From Rubrivivax sp. (GTDB taxonomy: Bacteria > Pseudomonadota > Gammaproteobacteria > Burkholderiales > Burkholderiaceae_C), in NCBI GenBank assembly GCA_030680415.1, contig JAUXVE010000010.1:1-64000 (forward strand): DNA of 64,000 nucleotides. Reading direction: 5' to 3'. A program made the translations under genes and the position numbers. Position 1 is the first letter of the stretch; every line of letters starts with the position of its first letter. This document shows positions 58,788 through 64,000 of the stretch, one piece after another. The notes beneath the pieces are model-generated. The model was not told where the DNA came from and did not search any database. It saw only the letters and a list, made by a program, of their open reading frames with translations.

Positions 58788-59774
58788 TCAAGCCGCGGCG
58801 GGTCGGCCTGCGGCGGCGGGCTCGCCGACGCCGAGGTCGACGAGGGCGGCACGCACCGCTGCCGCTGGCGTCGTCCAGGGCAGCGGCCCGACGGCACGCT
58901 GTAGCGCGCGGCCGTCCAGCGCGTGCGGCACGCGCCACAGATAGCTCATGCGCGCCAGTTCACGCCACATCGGATAGACCGTGCCGACGGCGCGAATCAG
59001 GCCCCAGGGCATGCCGCCGTGGCGCCAGCCGCCGGCTGGCGCGAGGCCCAGGTCTTGTGCCGCGGACTCGACCAGCGCCAGCAGTTCACGACCCGTGAAC
59101 GTGTGGCCCGCGAAGTGCAAGCGCTCGAGGGCCGGCGCTTCGGCGCGCGACGCCACCGCGACGAAGGCGCGCGCCAGATCGGGCAGGTAGGCCCAGGCGT
59201 GTGGCACGTCGAGCGGGCCGGGATAGACCAGCTTGCCGTGCGCGATCGACTTCACGACCGCCAGGTCCAGCCAGGATCCACTGCCACAGCCGTAGAAGTC
59301 GCCGGCGCGGATGACAACGCTCTTCAATCCCTGTCTGGCGCGGCCGGCGAGTTCAGCTTCCAACTCGCAACGCTGGCGACCCTTGCCCGTGCTCGGCTGC
59401 TCGGGGGTGTTCTCGCCCAGCAGCGCCGGCATGCCGGCGCCGAAGTTGTAGACGTTGCCCGGCAGCATGAAACTGGCTCCCAGCCGCTGCGCCACGTCCA
59501 TGCCCAGGCCGGCCAGCGGCAAGGCCTCGGCGCCCCAGCGCGTGTAGATCGGATTCACCGCGTAAACCACGACGGCTGCGCCGGTGGCGATTGCGGCCAG
59601 CGCGTCGGTGGCCGCCAGCGGCGTGTCGATGGCGCTGGCGCCAGCCGGCAGCGGGTGGGCCGGGGCGCGGCGCACCTGCGCCAGCACGCGCCAGCCGGCA
59701 GCGGCGAAGGCCAGCACCGCGGCGGCGCCGAAGCGGCCGTTGGCGCCGAGGACGAGGACCGTGGGAGTGCTCAT
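58788..59774 (-). CDS. NAD(P)-dependent epimerase/dehydratase-like (extended SDR)
   Basis: A 328-residue Rossmann protein. N-terminal VLVLGANGRFGAAAVLAFAA is the glycine motif (GxxGxxG in the form GANGRFG). VVYAVNPIYTRW, PGNVYNFGAGMPALLGENTP (Y in place of the usual Y-x3-K region) and VIRAGDFYGCGSGSWLD fit atypical extended SDRs of the NAD-dependent epimerase family, with P-H-A-W-A-Y-L-P-D-L-A-R a common block. Substrate unknown. ATG 59774 is divergent from the LysR gene, 97 bases between starts, so the LysR protein probably controls it. Confidence 0.87.
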   Translation of the reverse strand: MSTPTVLVLGANGRFGAAAVLAFAAAGWRVLAQVRRAPAHPLPAGASAIDTPLAATDALAAIATGAAVVVYAVNPIYTRWGAEALPLAGLGMDVAQRLGASFMLPGNVYNFGAGMPALLGENTPEQPSTGKGRQRCELEAELAGRARQGLKSVVIRAGDFYGCGSGSWLDLAVVKSIAHGKLVYPGPLDVPHAWAYLPDLARAFVAVASRAEAPALERLHFAGHTFTGRELLALVESAAQDLGLAPAGGWRHGGMPWGLIRAVGTVYPMWRELARMSYLWRVPHALDGRALQRAVGPLPWTTPAAAVRAALVDLGVGEPAAAGRPAAA

Positions 59775-59859
59775 GGTGATCTCGCTGTCGAGGTGTCGAT
59801 GGCGGCCAGTCTGCGCTCCACCGCACCACTCGACAATTGCCGAGGCACGCAAACGAGCT

Positions 59860-59873
59860 ATACATTTCTGTAT
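59860..59873. promoter_or_regulatory. ATACA-N4-TGTAT dyad at the LysR start
   Basis: Perfect five-bp arms in an AT-rich patch (CTATACATTTCTGTATGG) overlapping the start codon of the LysR gene and lying 86 bases before the divergent epimerase gene. Size and place suit a LysR-type autoregulatory site. Confidence 0.45.
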
Positions 59874-60765
59874 GGATACCGAAGCCTTCGACTGGGCACT
59901 CGTCAGGAGCTTTCTCGCCGTGCTCGACGCCGGCAGCCTGATGGGCGCCGCACGCAAGCTCGGCGCCCGGCAGCCCACGCTCAGTCGCCACATCGCCGAA
60001 CTCGAAACCCAGCTCGGCGCGCCGCTGTTCGAGCGCACCGGCCGCGGCGTCGTGCCCACCGCCAACGCACTGGCCATCGCCGACGCGGCGCGGCAGATGG
60101 CAGACGGCGCCATTGCGCTGGGCCGCCTGCTCGCCGGTCGCCGTGACGCCACCACGGGCAGCGTGCGCATCACCACCAGCGAGGTCGCCGCGGTCTGGCT
60201 GATGCCGGCCGTGCTGGCGACGCTGGCGGCCGAGGAGCCGGGCATCCAGATCGAACTGGTGGCGTCGAACGCGCTGAGCAACCTGCTGCGCCGTGAGGCC
60301 GACATCGCGCTGCGCATGGTGCGCCCGGCGCAGGGTTCGCTGATCGCCAGGAAGCTGGCCGACATCCCCATCGTCGCCGCGGCGCACGACGACTACCTGG
60401 CACGCGCTGGCACACCCAGGCAGCCGGCCGACCTGCTGCAGCACCGGCTCGTCGGCTATGACCGCGACGAGACGGTGATCCGTGGCTTTGCTGCTCTGGG
60501 CCTACCGTTGACGCGCGAGCACTTCGCGCTACGCACCGACGACCAGGTGGCCTACGGCCGCCTCGTCGCCGCCGGCGCCGGCATCGGCTTCGTCGCGGCC
60601 TACAACCTCAGGCACTGGCCGGGTGTGCGGCCGCTGCTGCCGATGCTGAGGATTGCGCCGCTGCCGTGCTGGCTGGCCGTGCACCGCGAGATCCGCGGCA
60701 GCAAGGTGGTGCGGCGCGTCTACGACTTCCTGGCCGAGGCAATACCGCGCGGGCTCGCGGTCTGA
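59872..60765 (+). CDS. LysR family transcriptional regulator
   Basis: A 297-residue regulator. HTH: AGSLMGAARKLGARQPTLSR followed by HIAELETQLGAPLFERTGRG. The effector domain (about residues 90-295) begins GSVRITTSEVAAVWLMPAVL and has FAALGLPLTREHFALRTDD, of the group that often controls a divergent oxidoreductase. ATG 59872 lies inside a small palindrome. Divergent from the epimerase gene, convergent with the dioxygenase. Inducer unknown. Confidence 0.92.
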   Translation: MDTEAFDWALVRSFLAVLDAGSLMGAARKLGARQPTLSRHIAELETQLGAPLFERTGRGVVPTANALAIADAARQMADGAIALGRLLAGRRDATTGSVRITTSEVAAVWLMPAVLATLAAEEPGIQIELVASNALSNLLRREADIALRMVRPAQGSLIARKLADIPIVAAAHDDYLARAGTPRQPADLLQHRLVGYDRDETVIRGFAALGLPLTREHFALRTDDQVAYGRLVAAGAGIGFVAAYNLRHWPGVRPLLPMLRIAPLPCWLAVHREIRGSKVVRRVYDFLAEAIPRGLAV

Positions 60766-60788
60766 GGCAGCCGGCAGGCCGCCTTCAT

Positions 60789-61559
60789 TCAGGCTGCGCC
60801 GAGCGTCACGCGGCGTTCGCCGCGCAGTTGCGGCGAGCGGTCTTCGGCCGCCACGAAGCGCAACTCCAGGCTGACGCGGTGCTGGGTCATCGCGGGTGCG
60901 ACATGCGTGCGGTGCAGCGTGTCGCCGCTGAACAGCAACAGGTCGCCCGGGCCCATCAGCGGCCGCCAGAATTCAGCGGATGCATGCTGTTCGAAGACCC
61001 GCTGGGCGTCGAGTTCAGGCGGCGGCAGCAAACCGGCCAAGGGGGTACGCAGCAGTTCGAGCCCTGGTGCATCGCCGCCGCAGGGCGTCAACGCGATCCA
61101 GCAGGTGAGCATGCGCAATGGCACGCGGTTGGCCCGCAGCGTGCCGAAGTCGAAGTGCAGCGCGCCGTCCTGGTGCCAGCCGTGCGCGGCGTGCCCGGGC
61201 GGGGCGCGGCCGGGCGCGTACTGGCAGCGCGCCCAGCATTGGTCGGCCAGCAGCGCGACGTGGCGGCCGAGAAAGGCGTCGATCGCGCCCCGCAGGGGAC
61301 CGCGCCACAAGGGCAGGGCCACAGTGACCGGGTCCAGGCCCATGGCCGACAGTGCACGCAGGCGCAGCGACGAACTGTGCAGTGAGAAGTCCGGGTCGCC
61401 GCGGTCCGACCGGCAGCGTTCGACGCCGGCTTCGATGGTCAGCCGCCAGCCTTCGCACACCAGTGCCGGGCAGGCCAGGCGCAGCAGCCGGGGCGACTGC
61501 GCCTGGCCCGGCGCGGGCACGCAGTGCACGCGCTCGTTGTCGAGTGCTTCGTCGTGCAA
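60789..61559 (-). CDS. Putative Fe(II)/2-oxoglutarate dioxygenase (phytanoyl-CoA dioxygenase-like)
   Basis: A 256-residue protein. GWHQDGALHFDFGTLRANRV gives the H-x-D metal pair, and GDLLLFSGDTLHRTHVAPAM followed by HRVSLELRF gives the distal His and the 2-oxoglutarate-binding Arg, in the right order for the PhyH-like fold. The N-terminal 100 residues are not recognisable. Substrate unknown. Starts 15 bases after the DsbA-like gene and is the last gene of the permease transcript. Confidence 0.7.
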   Translation of the reverse strand: MHDEALDNERVHCVPAPGQAQSPRLLRLACPALVCEGWRLTIEAGVERCRSDRGDPDFSLHSSSLRLRALSAMGLDPVTVALPLWRGPLRGAIDAFLGRHVALLADQCWARCQYAPGRAPPGHAAHGWHQDGALHFDFGTLRANRVPLRMLTCWIALTPCGGDAPGLELLRTPLAGLLPPPELDAQRVFEQHASAEFWRPLMGPGDLLLFSGDTLHRTHVAPAMTQHRVSLELRFVAAEDRSPQLRGERRVTLGAA

Positions 61560-61574
61560 GGCCGACGGCCGCCT

Positions 61575-62204
61575 TCAGCCTTCGGCGGCGATCTGCCGCA
61601 GCGCCTGCTCGAAGGCCTCGGGCGGCTGGCCGCCCTGGATCAGGTGGCGCTCGTTCACGATCACCGACGGCACCGACGAGATGCCGGCGCGCTGCCAGAA
61701 GCGTTCACGCTCGCGCACTTCGTCGGCGTAGGCGTCGCTGGCCAGGACCTCGCGCGCCGCTTCCACGTCCAGGCCGACTTCGGCCGCCAGGTCCAACAGC
61801 ACGTCGTGCGCGCCCGGGTTGCGGCCTTCGGCGTGATAGGCCTTGAGCAGCGCGTGCTTGAGCTCGCGCTGGTGGCCGGCCGTCTCCGCCCAGCACAGCA
61901 GCCGGTGCGCGTCGAAGGTGTTCCAGACCCGCTCGCGGCTGCCGAAGGTGAAACCCACCGCCGCGCCGCGCTCGCGGATCGCGGCCTGGTTGACCGCGAT
62001 CTGCGCGGCCGAGATGCCGTACTTGCGCGACAGGTAGGCCACCGTGTCCTCGCCCTCGGCAGCCAGCGTCGGGTTCAGTTCGAAGGGCTGGAAGTTCAGT
62101 TCGATGTCGATGTCGTCGCCGATGCGCTCGAGCGCGCGCTCCAGCGCGTTCAGTCCCACCGCACACCAGGGGCAGGCGACGTCGGAGACGAAATCGATCT
62201 TCAT
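61575..62204 (-). CDS. DsbA family oxidoreductase (FrnE-like)
   Basis: A 209-residue thioredoxin-fold protein without signal peptide, of the cytoplasmic FrnE/2-hydroxychromene isomerase group. Active site DVACPWCAVGL (CPWC) and cis-Pro loop SSVPSVIVNE. NFQPFELNPTLAAEGED and the closing QGGQPPEAFEQALRQIA are family-typical. Starts 16 bases after the permease gene. Possible roles are disulfide exchange or chaperone activity. Confidence 0.9.
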   Translation of the reverse strand: MKIDFVSDVACPWCAVGLNALERALERIGDDIDIELNFQPFELNPTLAAEGEDTVAYLSRKYGISAAQIAVNQAAIRERGAAVGFTFGSRERVWNTFDAHRLLCWAETAGHQRELKHALLKAYHAEGRNPGAHDVLLDLAAEVGLDVEAAREVLASDAYADEVRERERFWQRAGISSVPSVIVNERHLIQGGQPPEAFEQALRQIAAEG

Positions 62205-62220
62205 GGGGTCTCCTTCAGGG

Positions 62221-63057
62221 TCATCGTTGACGCGCCAGTTTAGGGTCCATCAGGTCGCGCAGCCCGTCGCCCATGAGATTGAGGCCGAGCACGCTGAGCA
62301 CGATGGCCACGCCAGGGTACACCGCCAGCAGCGGCGCCTGGAACATCTGCGTCTGCGCCTCGTTGAGCATGCGGCCCCAGCTCGGCTGCGGCGGCTGCGT
62401 GCCCAGGCCCAGGTAACTCAGCGCCGCCTCGGCCAGGATGGCGGTGGCAAACGAGATCGTGGCCTGCACGATGAGCTGGCTGGCGATGTTGGGCAGCACG
62501 TGGTCGAGCGTGATCGCCAGCGGCCCCTTGCCGGCGGCGCGCGCCGCGGTCACGTAGTCGCGCGCCCACACCGCGTTGGCGGCGCCGCGCGTGATGCGCG
62601 CGAAGACCGGGATGTTGAAGATGCCGATGGCGACGATGCTCATCACCAACCCGGGCCCGTAGATCGCGGTGAGCATGATCGCCGACAGCAGTGCCGGAAA
62701 GGCGAAGGTGAAGTCGCTGGCGCGCATGATCAACTCTTCGACCCAGCCGCGCCGCGCCGACGCCACGCAGCCCAGCGCCACGCCCACACCCAGCCCGATG
62801 CCGACCGCGACGACGCCGACGACGATGCTGTTCTGCGCCCCCACCAGCAGCTGCGAGGCGATGTCGCGTCCCAGGCTGTCGGTGCCCAGCCAGTGCGCGG
62901 CGCCGGGGCCCTGCAGCTTGTTGGGGATGTCGATCTCGGCCGGCGGGTAGGGCGCCCAGAACAGCGACAGCAGCGCCGCCGCGGCGAGCAGCGCCGACAG
63001 CACGCCGCCGACGACGAAGCTGGGGTGGCGCCGCGCGCGCTGCCAGAAGCCCGTCAC
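62221..63057 (-). CDS. Peptide ABC transporter permease (DppC type)
   Basis: A 278-residue inner-membrane permease. N-terminal helix (PSFVVGGVLSALLAAAALLS, residues 12-31), then HWLGTDSLGRDIASQLLVGA (DppC/OppC signature), FAFPALLSAIMLTAIYGPG, and the EAA loop VTAARAAGKGPLAITLDHVLPN. Starts with GTG at 63057, overlapping the DppB-type stop (GTGA). C-terminus ends LRDLMDPKLARQR as usual. Confidence 0.94.
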   Translation of the reverse strand: MTGFWQRARRHPSFVVGGVLSALLAAAALLSLFWAPYPPAEIDIPNKLQGPGAAHWLGTDSLGRDIASQLLVGAQNSIVVGVVAVGIGLGVGVALGCVASARRGWVEELIMRASDFTFAFPALLSAIMLTAIYGPGLVMSIVAIGIFNIPVFARITRGAANAVWARDYVTAARAAGKGPLAITLDHVLPNIASQLIVQATISFATAILAEAALSYLGLGTQPPQPSWGRMLNEAQTQMFQAPLLAVYPGVAIVLSVLGLNLMGDGLRDLMDPKLARQR

Positions 63058-64000
63058 GACACGCGCAGGCGCGGGTCGACCAGCGCGTACAGCAGGTCGA
63101 CGACGAAGTTCACCAGCACCACCACCGCGGCCAGCAGCATCACCACGTCGCGGACCACGACGAGGTCGCGGTTGCTGATGGCCTGGAAAACCAGCCGCCC
63201 CACGCCCGGCAGCACGAAGACGTTCTCGACCACGATGGTGCCGGTGACGAGGTTGGCGAACTGCAGCCCGGCCACCGTCAGCACCGGGATCATGGCGTTG
63301 CGCAGCACGTGCCGCCACAGCGCCTGGCGCCTTGTCAGGCCCTTGGCGCGCGCGGTGCGCACGAAGTCCTCGCGCATCACCTCGAGCACCGCCGAACGCG
63401 TCACGCGCGCCAGGATCGCCGCCTGCACCAGCGCCAGCGACACCGCCGGCAGCAGCAGCGCCTTCAGACCTTCGGCCACGCTCAGTGTGGTGAAGCTGCC
63501 GCTGTCGGCGTCGGCCCAGCCGGGAAAGCCGCCGGCGCTGACCCATTGCAGTTGCACGGCAAAGAGCAGGATGAGCAGGATCGCGAACCAGAAGTTGGGG
63601 ATCGCGATGCCGATCTGGCTGGCCGCCATCACGCCGACGTCGCCGAGCCGGTTGTGGCGCGACGCGGCGTACAGGCCCAGCGACAGGGCCAGCACCACCG
63701 TCAGCCCCATCGCCAGCAGCGCCAGCGGCAGCGTCACCTGCAGCCGCTCGGCGATGAGCTCGGCGGTGGGGGTGTCGTAGCTGATGCTTTGCGCGGTCTG
63801 GCCGCTCAGCAGGCCGCCGACCCATGCCGTGTAACGCAGCCAGGGCGGCCGGTCCAGGCCCAGCTTGGCCTGCAGCGCGGCCAGCGATTCGGGTGTGGCG
63901 GTGTCGCCCAGGATGACCTCGGCGGCGTTGCCGGGCAGCAGTTCCAGCACCACGAACACCACCACCGAGGCCACCGCCAGCGTGGCGAGGAAGGTGGCGA
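63054..64000 (-). CDS. Peptide ABC transporter permease (DppB type), 5' end outside window
   Basis: The C-terminal 315 or so residues of the DppB/OppB permease. Frame is open to the window edge (ATFLATLA before VASVVVF...), so the start lies beyond. Blocks: LPGNAAEVILGDTATPESLA, LLLPAVSLALVQAAILARVT, and the EAA loop FVRTARAKGLTRRQALWRHV; VVENVFVLPGVGRLVFQAIS and VNFVVDLLYALVDPRLRVS end the protein. Couples to the DppC-type gene by a four-base overlap. Periplasmic insert around SAGGFPGWADADSGSFTTL is typical. Confidence 0.94.
   Translation of the reverse strand, partial: ATFLATLAVASVVVFVVLELLPGNAAEVILGDTATPESLAALQAKLGLDRPPWLRYTAWVGGLLSGQTAQSISYDTPTAELIAERLQVTLPLALLAMGLTVVLALSLGLYAASRHNRLGDVGVMAASQIGIAIPNFWFAILLILLFAVQLQWVSAGGFPGWADADSGSFTTLSVAEGLKALLLPAVSLALVQAAILARVTRSAVLEVMREDFVRTARAKGLTRRQALWRHVLRNAMIPVLTVAGLQFANLVTGTIVVENVFVLPGVGRLVFQAISNRDLVVVRDVVMLLAAVVVLVNFVVDLLYALVDPRLRVS

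Overview
The window is about 70% GC and comes from a betaproteobacterium, most likely Burkholderiales of the Rubrivivax/Leptothrix/Methylibium type. That placement is inferred from gene content and order: queA-tgt facing recG-oxyR-(prfC)-ubiA-proC, GTP-dependent PEP carboxykinase, two-subunit-alpha transhydrogenase genes, BpH3-type H-NS, and PEP-CTERM proteins. No rRNA, tRNA, CRISPR array, prophage or integrase was seen.

Layout. 1-6915: a PEP-CTERM repeat protein (cut by the window edge), two related small membrane proteins and a large BTAD/ATPase regulator. 6934-8496: a graveyard of overlapping gene remnants (DUF937, a Mod methyltransferase scrap, an S8 peptidase, a PEP-CTERM protein, a pntB 3' scrap). 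8507-14235: a minus-strand defence operon fic - mod - antitoxin - ParE toxin - res, in which mod and res are broken but Fic and the toxin-antitoxin pair look intact. 14240-17194: pntA-pntAb-pntB transhydrogenase operon. 17284-32569: metabolic and stress genes (broken NUDIX, VOC, histidine phosphatase, peptide-binding protein, broken Hsp70/YegD, TetR, UspA, phosphoesterase-pckG, glgX, AbrB-type permease, old yellow enzyme, rlmJ, thioesterase, Crp/Fnr regulator). 32822-40734: CAAX protease relative, tgt, queA, recG (with an in-frame palindromic insert), oxyR, prfC. 40742-43026: a second defence islet (five hairpins, hepT-mntA, a truncated DNA methylase, a degenerate copy of the prfC 3' end, a ribbon-helix-helix antitoxin fused to that copy, vapC). 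43225-53698: ubiA, proC, cnoX-like, DUF885, glpK, H-NS, mtfA, OsmC, GST, a TPR protein. 53746-64000: amidase and a peptide/dipeptide ABC transporter whose permease genes are separated from its ATPase and binding-protein genes by a divergent epimerase/LysR pair and a dioxygenase.

The most striking point is that two unrelated housekeeping genes, pntB and prfC, each have defence or toxin-antitoxin cargo placed directly after their stop codon, and in each case a diverged direct-repeat copy of that gene's own 3' end lies on the far side of the cargo (113 bp for pntB, 287 bp for prfC). No recombinase is present. This looks like the same way of gaining cargo used twice, and it has also produced a chimeric antitoxin reading frame.

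A second theme is decay. At least nine genes are interrupted or internally deleted. Several carry deletions of tens to hundreds of codons, which sequencing error cannot explain. All coordinates and motifs were read by eye from the sequence. Family assignments rest on recalled family motifs, not on database searches.
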